64,000 nucleotides of DNA from contig NC_134277.1 in the NCBI RefSeq assembly GCF_949628215.1, forward strand, positions 127,519,463 to 127,583,462, written 5' to 3'. Under the pieces are notes generated by a model. It was not told the DNA's origin, searched no databases, and saw only the letters and a list, made by a program, of their open reading frames with translations. Shown one piece after another: positions 27,046 through 36,420 of this stretch. The position numbers were made by a program, and so were the translations under genes. Numbering within the stretch: the first letter of the stretch is position 1; the number at the start of each line of letters is the position of its first letter. The stretch comes from Phalacrocorax aristotelis (taxonomy: Eukaryota > Chordata > Aves > Suliformes > Phalacrocoracidae).

Positions 27046-29577
27046 CTTAATGAGAAAACAGTATCATCCTATTAGTTCATCCTCTTTCAGAATAGAAAAG
27101 GGATCGGAGAGAAACCACATCAAACTTAACTATATAAGTAAATGGGGTCGGGGGTTTAATTGTTGTTGACTTGCAATTTTATGAAGCGTTTACCAAAAAA
27201 TACATGGAAAAGTCATAAAACTTAAGACATTTAAGGCGTTACCTACTGCATTTGTTTCTTTAAACTGTTACAATTTTAAACGCATCTTTTTCTCGATGAA
27301 TGTAAGTAGCAAAAAACCAAGTTTATAAGTGTTTTTCAAGGCTATTATAAATGTGTGTTTGGCCGTGGGTTTTAAATTGCCTCACATTTTAAAACAAGTA
27401 ACAACTACACACGTAGGTATTCTGACTGTACCCGAGAATGTCGCACCTGGGTGCTCTTCGTGTGTGCGAACCCAGGAAATAATCATGACAGATCACTCTT
27501 GCTCGCCAGTCCACAGAAGGAACAAGTTATTCAGTACCTGCTCTGCAAAATCTATCTTGAAGGAAAGCTGAATGGAAACGTGAAAGTCAGTGCCTCGCCT
27601 CCTCGGCAGGTGAACTCTGTGACTGCAGTGGCGTTTCCCTCCCTCCCTTCCTCCCTGCCTCCCCCGGGCTGCGCGTTGGGAAGTTCCGGTAAAATATAGC
27701 TGCTGTGGAAAGTCCTGCTCATGGTGAGGAGACGTGACCTCTCGGCAAGTCAGATCCAATTTTACAGGCGGCTCTGAGTCAGGGTGGAGCCCGAGAACTG
27801 AACTTTGTATGTAAGAAGGAAGTGATGGTGGTGGCAGCTTGTGTTGCTGAGCAGATGAGTTGCTGTATTTTTATGTCAGCTGATAGTTTCATCGGGTGCG
27901 TGACTTCACTCTTAGATATGATGCCTTCCATTTATTAAGGACAAAGGTCAGCAATTGTCAGCACCATGATAGCTGTGTCTCTCCATATAAGAAGAGGCAT
28001 GTTCTGCTGAGCTGTCAAAGATGGAAATGGGGGTCCTTAATGCTGCTTCTGCACGGTGAAAACAAAACCCACCGTGAAACTGTTGGTTTATGTCATGGTC
28101 CAAGCGCAAACGTCCTCAGGAGTAGGTCAGTTCCCCAGTGTTGCCTCATTTTTATAAGAGCTCACTACTGTTCCTGATTAAAGAGGTGGGCTGTCTGACT
28201 GAGCGTCTTGTCTCCAGTCATGATGGGAATGGGGGGGCTGAGGCGAGCAGTTGGGCACTGGCCTGTTAGATCAGTATTTAGAGGGAAGGCTGAGCGATCC
28301 TGCCTCTTGCTTCAGTACACTACACAGTGAGGCTGTTTGTGATTGCGAAGGAGAGTGATCTGTGTGTCCCCTCCACGCCGCTGGCACTCCAGTGGGTGCT
28401 GCCCTCCAGCTGTCCGGGTTGTCATGGGTAAGGGGCAGCCCCCAGGGAGCGTTTCTGAGAGACGTGAGCGGGAGAGCGCAGGCAGGTTTGGGGCAGCTGT
28501 GCACAACTGTGCATGCACCCACGCAGCCCGCAGTCACGGTGTGCTGTCTCAGATGGCATTTCCACCTATTCCCCCCTTAAAGTCTTTGGTTGTGTCCTTA
28601 AGTTAGCTGTGAGAGAGCTATATGTTGTTATCCTTGTTCAGAGAGATGTTACTGTATCAGAAAACGTCCACAGAAAAGAATTAATTTTGTGAGTAGTGTT
28701 AATTCTCCTTGTCGCTGTTGGTTTCCCGAGGGTGAGGCAGCGGGGGATGCTGACGTCCTTCAGAGAGCTTTGCCCCTATAAGACCTGGCAGGTGAGTGGC
28801 GTGTGGACGTGAGCTCCCGGAGCTTGCTGCCCCTCTGCTTTTCTGCTTCAGTTCTTCAGTTAAGGAGTTCCCTGCCACAAAAGTGGCTGTTTGGGCCAGT
28901 TCCAGCTTTTGTCACTCCCGCTGGCTTGAGTTTCAAAAAAAAGAAAAAAAAAGTCAACGCACACAACTGCCTACCCTGGCTTGCCCTCTGCTCCCTTAGC
29001 TTGCTGGTGCCACAGGGTGGCTCCTTGCAGCGCTTGTATTCCTGATGCTTTTAGCTTTTCAGCTGAAGTCGTGAAGGTTGTTCTTTCTGATACAAGTCTA
29101 CTGCTTCCTGGTCCTGACCAAAATGCACATGCTGTCAGTATTTCAGCACACTGTACATTGGTGAACAATTTCTTCTAAAAAAGGAGTATTGGTTTAGCGT
29201 ATGGCACATGGTTACCGTCTGCGCCCCTTTTGGCCACCTCACCTTCTCAGTCTGGTGTGCTTCCATTGCTGCCTAATTTTTGAGAAACTTTGAGTAAAAC
29301 TTTCACTTGTGAAAGAAAAAGAAACCATTTGTCTTTTTTCACTTCATTTGGCTGAAACAACGTTCAGAGATGAATAAAACGTGAGTATGTGTCAGGGTAG
29401 TGTGATTTCGGAGCCACTTCCCACCAGTTCGGGGAGAAAACATGATGCCTTAGTTTGTTTGAGGCCATGGACCGGAGTGCCTGAAAGGCAGCTACTCCAA
29501 GCACAGGCTTGGGCTCCTGGTACAGCTTCACATCCCTCCTTGCACAAAGAGAAGTAGAAGAAAGGAAAGGCTATGAG
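27046..29577. other. Intergenic region; no gene recognised
   Basis: Mixed composition with several GC-richer patches near 27600-27680 and 28330-28540. Chance frames are under 100 codons. I see no repeat family or RNA gene. Confidence 0.6.
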
Positions 29578-30069
29578 ATGAGAAGGTGTTGGGGTTTGGG
29601 TACACCATTACAGAATTTCCGGGGGAGCTGCGAGTTCCTTCATCAAAGCAAGAAAAGCCTTTTGGAAGAAGCCAGCCGGAGGGTCTGGCAGAAGCACAAG
29701 TGCTGTCTCTTGGGACCGATGCAGGGCTTGGACCGTCGCCATGCTGAGCGGGTGGTGAGGAAACGGAGGAACCCAGCGGAGCTTTTCTCGGGCAGGGTGG
29801 GTTGCTCTGAGCTCGCTGTGCAACAGTCCTCGGCGTTAGCAGCTTTCAAACATGCCAGACACGTGGACGGGGTTGTCAGAAATGAGGCACAGACTGCCGG
29901 GGCCCTGCGGCCCGATGGGCTACCTGCACACGGCTTGTGTGGGGACTCGGCATCGAGAGGTGTCATCAGCTGCCTTCGGAAGGGACAGCAGCTAGACCTT
30001 AAGATCACATTTTGCTATACCTGCCTTTTAAAACAGATGCTGGTTATTCAAAGTCTGCTGAATAAATAA
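29578..30069 (+). CDS. Unrecognised ORF (163 aa) with AATAAA at its stop
   Basis: An ATG-initiated frame starting MRRCWGLGTPLQNFRGSCEF runs 163 codons, and the same frame is open further upstream without an ATG. It is long for non-island DNA at this base composition. The product is basic with scattered cysteines, and I see no signal peptide, membrane segment or known motif. It ends LLNK with the stop inside CTGAATAAATAACC, so a poly(A)-signal hexamer overlaps the end of the frame. That would fit a terminal exon or a single-exon transcript. A 121-codon frame lies antisense (29643-30008), which suggests the region is simply poor in stops. A protein-coding role is unproven. Confidence 0.15.
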   Translation: MRRCWGLGTPLQNFRGSCEFLHQSKKSLLEEASRRVWQKHKCCLLGPMQGLDRRHAERVVRKRRNPAELFSGRVGCSELAVQQSSALAAFKHARHVDGVVRNEAQTAGALRPDGLPAHGLCGDSASRGVISCLRKGQQLDLKITFCYTCLLKQMLVIQSLLNK

Positions 30070-30618
30070 CCTTCCCTTGTATTTTCATGTGATACTAGAT
30101 AATTTGCATTTTGTAATACTGCTGTTTTAAAACAGATGTAAATGCCGCTTGGCAACCTCTGCGCTGTGCTTCTTGTGGAGTGCATTAACTTATCTCTGCG
30201 TAATTATGCCTGTCGCACACAGTGACTTGCTCAGCTTCGTACAAACTATCCCCACCTTGAAACTTCACCTGGCTAGGCAAAGTGTAGCAATTGGTTCGGG
30301 TTTTGTTGGTGCGCGTACCCCTGCTCCGCAACTGCTGTCAAAATTCTCAGCCGTTCATGCAAATTCTTTCTAATCTGTGAGCCAAATGGCTGCCTGCATC
30401 AGATGGATCGCTGTGTCCCAACAGCGTACAAAGGGTTGGGCGGCTACCAGTGAATTTTCATCCCTGTCATCTCTTGGATATTTTAATAAGCTGTTACCAA
30501 TAAGGTTAATCACGAAGGCTGCCATGCTGCCGTTCCCTCACTCCTGCGGAGCTGCAAAGTGCTTGTTGATAACTCTGGGAGTTACGACCTTCTCCTTAGG
30601 GACTGGTTGAAGCACGAG

Positions 30619-31122
30619 TTAAGGTTTCAAAACTTCTTCCTCCGTAGCAGCCACGCAATGATGTATTTCATCCATGTCTGGTACCACCCTGGGGTATGCA
30701 TGTGTGCGAACCAGTGCCGCACCAGGGCCGTGTCCCACTTCGGGGTGGTGAAACCCCTCCCGCGCTTTTCCCTGCCCTCCCTTTCCTGTCGCTGCTGAGG
30801 AGTTGGAGAGCGGCCGCAGTCCTCCCTGTTCTCTGAAAGTGCCGTTTGCGGATTCTGTTTCTTCTAGCATTGGAAAACGTTGGAAGACTCCCTTCACATT
30901 TTTATTACCCGAGTCGTAAGCCAGCTGATTTCGTAGGCCATGGCCTGAGGATGATTTACGGGACCCAGGGAGCTGGTTCGGTGCCTTCAGCAGGAGGCGT
31001 GCGCTGGAGACCGGGGCGGGATTTTTTTCCTTGGAACAAACATTTAACCAAGTACCTACACGTGTCCCCCCTCCTTGCTGGTGCCATGCTGATACACTTC
31101 TTTTTTTAAAGAAACGCTGCAT
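30619..31122 (-). CDS. Unrecognised ORF (167 aa), probably chance
   Basis: An ATG-initiated minus-strand frame of 167 codons, basic N-terminus (MQRFFKKRSV), rich in Ser/Gly/Arg, with no recognisable domain. It sits in the GC-rising stretch before the CHD7 island. Its arrangement relative to the ORF at 29578-30069 is convergent. I list it because of its length only. Confidence 0.08.
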   Translation of the reverse strand: MQRFFKKRSVSAWHQQGGGTRVGTWLNVCSKEKNPAPVSSARLLLKAPNQLPGSRKSSSGHGLRNQLAYDSGNKNVKGVFQRFPMLEETESANGTFREQGGLRPLSNSSAATGKGGQGKAREGFHHPEVGHGPGAALVRTHAYPRVVPDMDEIHHCVAATEEEVLKP

Positions 31123-32500
31123 TTCTTTGATTGCCTTACGCTGTCACCACGATATTCTTTAAATGCTTTTCATGCTCGGAAGCTTTGCAATCTGATTTCT
31201 GCTCAACAAGAAACTGAAACAAGTTTCTAGGGGGAGCAGCGAGGCTGCTGGCAGTTGGTCTCAGAATGAGTTTCTCCTGCCCCTAAATCTTGGAGAACTT
31301 AAATCTTTGAAAGCAAGGGGAGTTCCAGGCGAGTTTACGCTACGCCAGGGTGCTCGGCTGCCAGACCAGGGGCGCAGTTAAATGATAGATGCAGAAAACA
31401 GACTTGTGGGTATTTCTAGGCTGTTTACTCTCTGGTCTGTCAACAGACTGCAAGAGAAAACTGAAACCGATTACATTTAGTAACTTGGGAGGATACCTCG
31501 GTGTAGTCGTTGGTTTTCTTTTTCTTTTTTTTTTTTTCACAGAGAAATGCTAAAAATAGAACGATCCTAAACCGAGCAAAATTGGTGAAGGGATGCTCGG
31601 GGCATGTGCTGCTTCAGTTGTGTGGGTTTTTTGTTTTGGGTTTGGTTTTTTTTTTTTTTAAAAATGCTATTTCCACTTGCTATTTTTAACTTTATGGAAG
31701 ACCACGGTGAAGAACAGGGAACGTATTATACCGCACCATCACGTGCTATCAGCTTTTCAACACGTTTTTCAGTTGAAAGCAAGGGACGGCGTCACCTCCC
31801 CGGCGGCTGGCCCCTCTGCGCGACTGCGCGGGCCCAGCTGCGCGGGAGGCGGTGACGCCTCTCCATCCGCAGACCGTCCCTTCTCCCAAAAAGGTGCTTT
31901 CCCCCTAAACCCAAGAGAGGTCGAGTAGGCCAGACGTGAATGACATGATGTGGAACAGTTTCAGGCTTCCTCCAGAGAAGCCCGAAACGTTGTTGCGTCC
32001 GTAGTGGCCCTCAGGGCCGCAGCACCAACGGGGACGCCTGGACCCACGGAGCCAACGACCCAAGGAGCGAGAGGAGCTTTTGACATCCGCGTGTCGGGGC
32101 CCAGCTCCCGCCTCGCTAACTGCGTAGTAAGAGAGCGTAGGGGAAAAACTGTACGAGATCCTCGGAAAACGGCTTCTCTCCTTCCCACAGAAGAGGTATG
32201 AGGGTGGGTGCAGCGAACGTCCCCGAAAAGGAGCGGCGGGGGGGGGGGTGCCCCTGCTCTGCAGCACATGACGTTGTTTTTCCTTCTCCAATCTGCTACA
32301 ACCGACGACGGTAAAAAGTTATCTCGTCAAATGACTCGCTGAAAATTCCTGTAACACAGAGCGTCTTTACACCGGGTTTACGTTTTAATCTCTTTATAGT
32401 TTTTAAGACGCTTATTTAGTTTTCAGAGCGAGGCAGGGAAGACTGTTAAGCGTGCTACTGGTAATCACTTTTTTGGTGGGATTCGTATAATTTACTTAAC
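31123..32500. other. Upstream flank of the CHD7 island; no gene recognised
   Basis: GC-rising DNA with T-rich tracts at about 31517-31539 and 31626-31660. There is a locally CpG-rich patch at 31790-32240, including TGCGCGACTGCGCGG-type sequence, that may be a shore of the CHD7 island. Chance frames up to 128 codons occur on -. No product is recognised. Confidence 0.5.
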
Positions 32501-33163
32501 GAAATGAGTTTGTTTCGCTTTGTATCACGAATCTGAACGTTCAACTTACAAACACGGTGGCAGCAGCGGCCGAGACCGGCCCGGCCCCGGCCCCGGCGAG
32601 AGGGGGGCGCTGCCGCGGCGGGCAGCCCTTAATGGCCGCTTCCCTTTGAAAACCCGACCCGCTCGGGACAAAGTCCACCCGCAACCGCGGACGGGGGCCA
32701 TCCCGCCGCCTGCCTTGCCCCGCCCGGCCCCGGCGGCGGCCGGGGAGACGCGGCGGTGCCGGGACAGGCCGCGGGGTGCCGCGCAGCCTCCCGGGGCGCC
32801 TCTCGCTTTCACTTCGCCGCCGCCTTTGGGAAGTTTGAGGCGCGGGATTGACCCGGAGACACCCCCGCACCCCCCACCCGGGGCTTTGCCGGGAGTTCCC
32901 CGCGACGGGACGGGGCCGGGGAGGCCGATCGGTCCCGCCGCTGACCCCGCGGTGCGGGGCCGCCCCCCGCCCTCACCCACCCACCCCCGCCCCGGTCACC
33001 GGCAGACGGGGCGGGGCGGCGGGGGAGGCGCACGGAGGACGCCGCGCCTCGACCCCCGCCCCCCGACCCGCGGCACCGCTTCCTCGCCCGGTGGCGGAGC
33101 CCCGGCCCCACGGGGCGGGGGGGGCGGGCAGGTCAGTGACCCCCGCCCCGGGCTTTCGCGTGG

Positions 33164-33213
33164 TTTTTCTCCCCCCCTTTCTTTTATTTATTTTTTTTTT
33201 CCTTCCCCCCCCC
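33164..33213 (+). repeat. Homopyrimidine tract in the CHD7 promoter
   Basis: Fifty bases of C and T, interrupted by two A, immediately upstream of the AT-rich promoter motif. Such tracts can form triplex (H-) DNA or act as nucleosome-depleted spacers. Confidence 0.8.
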
Positions 33214-33216
33214 GTT

Positions 33217-33249
33217 GCATAAATTATGCCGGGCGGGGCGGTGACGTCG
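33217..33249 (+). promoter_or_regulatory. CHD7: AT-rich near-palindrome plus CRE in CHD7 core promoter region
   Basis: GCATAAATTATGC (33217-33229) is a near-perfect palindrome and a rare AT island in more than 90% GC surroundings. It is followed at 33242 by TGACGTCG, a CREB/ATF-type element. The motif could serve as a TATA-like or POU/homeobox site. Which of these it is cannot be told from sequence alone. Confidence 0.45.
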
Positions 33250-33379
33250 CGGGGGGGCGGGGCGCGCGGCGGCGCTCGCCCCCGGGGAGGGGGCGGTGTC
33301 GGGGGCGCGCCTTGTGGCGGCGGAGGGAGGGAGGCGGCGGGGGCGGGCGGCGCAGGCAGGCAGGGAGGGGGCGGCAGCC

Positions 33380-33843
33380 GCCTGGCTGGCTGGTGTCGCG
33401 CTCGGCTCGGCTCCGGCGGGCGCGCTCGCTCCCTCGCTCGCTCGGGAACTATCGGATTAAACTTGAATCGAGTGAAATTACACAAAGGAGCGAAGCGGAG
33501 CCGGGACCCGGCGGAGACCCCGAAACTACCCGAGACCCGCGCTGACCCTTCCTCTCCCTCCCCTCCCTTCCACCCCTCCTTCGCCCGCCCGCCCCGGTCA
33601 GGGATCCCCCTCCTCCCCTCTTAGCCCAGCCCCGGTACGAGCGAACAACTCCGTGCGTGTGTGTGCGTGTGCGTGCGTGGAGACCCGCACCCTGCCTCGC
33701 CCCCCCCTCCCCCCCCCCCCCGGCCGGCGGCACCAACTCCGGAGCGTGTCCCCTCCTCCTCCCCGGCCCCTCGGCGGAGGGCAGCGAGGGAGCGAGCGGG
33801 GGACACCGGTCCCCGACGGCCCCGACGGCCACGCACCGGCCCG
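33380..33843 (+). other. CHD7: Inferred CHD7 non-coding exon 1
   Basis: The exon ends at a strong donor GGCCCG|GTGAGT (33843/33844). Inside it, 33445-33490 is a distinct lower-GC block (ACTATCGGATTAAACTTGAA, then ATCGAGTGAAATTACACAAA) that I recall as matching the 5'UTR of mammalian CHD7; that is memory, not an alignment. I see no ATG between 33411 and 33843, which suits an untranslated leader. The 3' half is a CU-rich stretch with long C runs. The transcription start is not determinable; 33380 is a placeholder. CHD7 itself is an ATP-dependent chromatin remodeller mutated in CHARGE syndrome. Confidence 0.65.
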
Positions 33844-34550
33844 GTGAGTGACCCCGCACCTCGCTCAGCGCGGCGGGAGGGAGGGAGGGAAGGAGGGCGC
33901 CGGCCATGGAGCCGGGGACTCGCGGCAGGTCTCCGTCCCCAGCCGAGCGGCGCGGCGCGGGGGTGCTCCGTGCCGGTCCGGGGGGGGGGTGGGGGATGAT
34001 GCTGCGCCCCGCCGCGGCTCTGGGCGAGGCGGGGCGGGGGGGGGGAGGTGTCTCAGCGGGGCACTTCCCCGGGTGTAAATGGCTTTTTGTTGTGCTGCGG
34101 CCGGCCGGCCTCGCCTCGGGGGAGGGGAGGGCACCGGGGAGCCGGAGCGGCGGCGCCCCTTCCCCTTCCCTTCTTCCCCTCCCCGCCTCCCCCATCCCCC
34201 CCCCCCGCTCCTCGCCGCAAGTTTGGAGGGTGACTAAAAATCCGGGAAAAGTTGAGCGAAACTGCGGGGGGGGCGGCGGGGCCCAGCGCCGGCCGGGATG
34301 GCCGCGGTGAGCGCTTCCCCCGCTGACCACGCTGACGGCTCCCGGCGGCGGCGGCGGCACAACAAGCGCTAACAAAGTGAGGGCGCTTCCCCGCCGCGCA
34401 CGGCCCGGCCCGGCCCGGCCCGGCACCGCCCCGCCCGCCGCCGCGCTGCCGGCACATGGGTCGCCGGGGCCGGGGCCGGGCCGCGGCGGGGGCACCCCCA
34501 GCGGAGGCCGGGCGGTGGGTGGCGGCGGGCGGCAGGAAGGCGGGCGGGGA

Positions 34551-34577
34551 GGGAGGAGGAGGAGGAGGAGGAGGAGG
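34551..34577 (+). repeat. (GGA)n microsatellite
   Basis: About nine consecutive GGA units in the CHD7 island. This is a simple repeat that is likely variable in length. Confidence 0.85.
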
Positions 34578-34903
34578 GAGGCGGGAGCACGAGGTGCCGC
34601 TCCGGCCGCCGGTGCGCGCGGCGGGGGGATCGTCCTGCCCCGGCGGCGGGAGGGGGCAGCGGGCGGCCGGGGAAGAAAGGGGAGCGCGGGGGGGGACGGA
34701 CGGACGGACGAAAGGGAAGGGAGGACGCTATCTAAGGCAGCCGGAGCAGTGCCGGCGGACGCTGCATAATACGGGGCTTCACCCCGCCGGGCACCGCGCT
34801 CCGCCGGCGGCGGGCCGGGGGGTTGGGGGGGGGGGGGCGGGGGGGCGGCTGGCCGGCCCCGCCGCCGCCGCCGCGCACATGGGGTCGGGGCGCTCCCACC
34901 GTT

Positions 34904-34922
34904 CCCCCCCCCCCCCCCCCCC
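34904..34922 (+). repeat. Poly-C run (19 C)
   Basis: An uninterrupted C run in the GC island that can form an i-motif or G-quadruplex on the opposite strand. The length may be a sequencing estimate. Confidence 0.85.
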
Positions 34923-35400
34923 GCCCGGTTCCGGGCCATTTTGAGGGTGAGCGGAAAAAGGTGGTTTGAGGCCAAGCGGTCACGGCACGGGGGGGTGGTG
35001 GGGTGGGGGAAACACGGGGGGGGGGACGACCCACGGAGCGGGGCCGGCGGCGGCCGCTGCGTGCGGGGAGCGGGCAGCGCGTGTGAGTGCGTGTGCGCGG
35101 TGTGTGTGTGTGTGTGCGGTGGCGGGGGGAGGGGGGCAGGGTTGTTAGTCTCAGGGAGAAGGCGCTGCAGGCAATGAGCAGCCATCATTACATTGCATTC
35201 ATTTATCCCGGTAGCGTTACATCAGGGGACGCGCTCCCACGCCGCGGGGAGCCCCCGCGGGCGGGCCCCGCGCCCCCCCGGGCCGGCCGTCGCGGGTGGG
35301 TGCCGGGGGAGTCGGGGGGTGCCCGGGAAGGGGGCGGCTGCGGGGCACGGGCTGGAAATGGAGCCGGTTTCCTCGGCTGGCTCCCACACCCCGCTCACGC

Positions 35401-36420
35401 CCGGGCTGAAACTAGTTGTTTTTTAAACAGACAATGGACAAAAGGAAAGTAGCGATGCCCGGGAGTTCCCTCCCGCCGCCGGGGCCGCCCGCCGCGCCGC
35501 GCCGCGCAACTCTCCCGCACTTACCCACTTTCTGCCTTTGTTTTCGTTTGGGAAGGGGCTGAGCCGGCCTCCCGCTGCAGAAAAGGGCGATTATTTTTTT
35601 TTTTTTCATGTGCGAGAAGCTTTTTTTCCCCCCCCTCTAACACCCTCCACCACCAACCCCCCTCCCTCCCCGCCGCTGGGTCTTTAGTGGTTTTTTTTTT
35701 TTTTTGCTCGGGGAATATCAGAATAACCTCGATGCGATAAGTTTGTTTCTGTGTCGATGTGCGTCTCGATTTTACTTTCATCAAAGCAGATTGCGAGCTG
35801 TGTTTGTCCTAGAAGATGGCTTTCGGGAGAACGTGTTTGCCCTTTTCTTTCTTTCTTTTTTTTTTCCTTTCTCCTTTCCTTTTCTCACGGTGTATGGGAC
35901 TGGCGGAGATGCGAACGAGCAAGTTGAACAAAAAATGTTTCTGTTCGTTTCCTCACAGATCGTCCATTCTAACGACGGCAAAAAAATCTTAATGACTATG
36001 ACCTTAGCAGCATGGGTAGCTGATTTATCCCAATTATAAATCCCGTTAGTTTGCAGTAATGTGTGAGTATCAATATATAATTCGTATTAAAAAGCATGAT
36101 CGGTAATTATTATTATCGCTATTTTTTTTTATATAAAAGTTAAAATCCATCGTTTTCCAGTGAGAGTGCTGCATCTGTCGCTTGGAGTGTTTTTGTCTCG
36201 CTGTTGCACAACAGAGGCTCTCTAGTCTTTAACCTAAAATGGCAGCTTTAATTTGACTGGGGCCCATTCATTGACAATGATAATAAAAAGGCTGAAAGCT
36301 AAATGTAGCTGGATGCTTGGGGCACATTTGCAGAACTCCCTCCTTTCCATTGCTAGGCACTGTGAAGGGAGGAACTTCGAAGCTCTCTAGTTTCTATCCT
36401 GAAAGTTTCCAGCGCTCTTT
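35401..36420 (+). other. CHD7: CHD7 intron 1, AT-rich stretch with enhancer-like motif content
   Basis: GC content drops abruptly here. The interval 35940-36310 is rich in homeobox-like TAATTA/ATTA motifs and contains TCATTGACAATGA at 36268-36280, which is two overlapping inverted SOX-type ACAATG sites. It has no repeat signature and no coding frame. I infer a possible conserved non-coding element, but conservation cannot be judged from one sequence. Confidence 0.3.

Larger units (their letters stand above)
32545..35400 (+). promoter_or_regulatory. CHD7: Large CpG island, inferred CHD7 promoter
   Basis: Nearly 3 kb of extremely GC- and CpG-rich DNA with many GC boxes, G-quadruplex-prone runs and short GC microsatellites. 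CHD7 is the next gene after RAB2A, in the same orientation, in vertebrate gene order, and its coding start lies in exon 2 far downstream. That matches an island followed by more than 28 kb without a CHD7 coding exon. A CRE-like TGACGTCG lies at 33242-33249, directly after the AT-rich motif GCATAAATTATGC at 33217-33229. Very long islands of this type mark developmental regulators. Assignment is by synteny and architecture, not by coding sequence. Confidence 0.8.
33844..35400 (+). other. CHD7: Start of CHD7 intron 1 within the CpG island
   Basis: GC-rich intron start with simple repeats: (GGCCC)n at 34403-34423, (GGA)n at 34551-34577, GGAC repeats at 34695-34711, a 19-base C run at 34904-34922 and a GT repeat near 35097-35116. 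Alternative donors (GCG|GTGAGC at about 34307 and AGG|GTGAGC at about 34946) could give longer first-exon isoforms. Very long open frames here on both strands reflect lack of A/T, not genes. Confidence 0.6.

Noticed and set aside
32520-33545. 341-codon open frame on the plus strand upstream of and into CHD7 exon 1
   Set aside because: Same GC-driven absence of stops. It crosses the predicted promoter elements and has no recognisable domain.
33449-35188. 579-codon open frame on the minus strand across the CHD7 island
   Set aside because: Composition is almost entirely Pro, Arg, Gly, Ala and Ser with homopolymer runs. In DNA this GC-rich, stops (TAA, TAG, TGA) are rare on both strands, and several other frames are open over the same bases.
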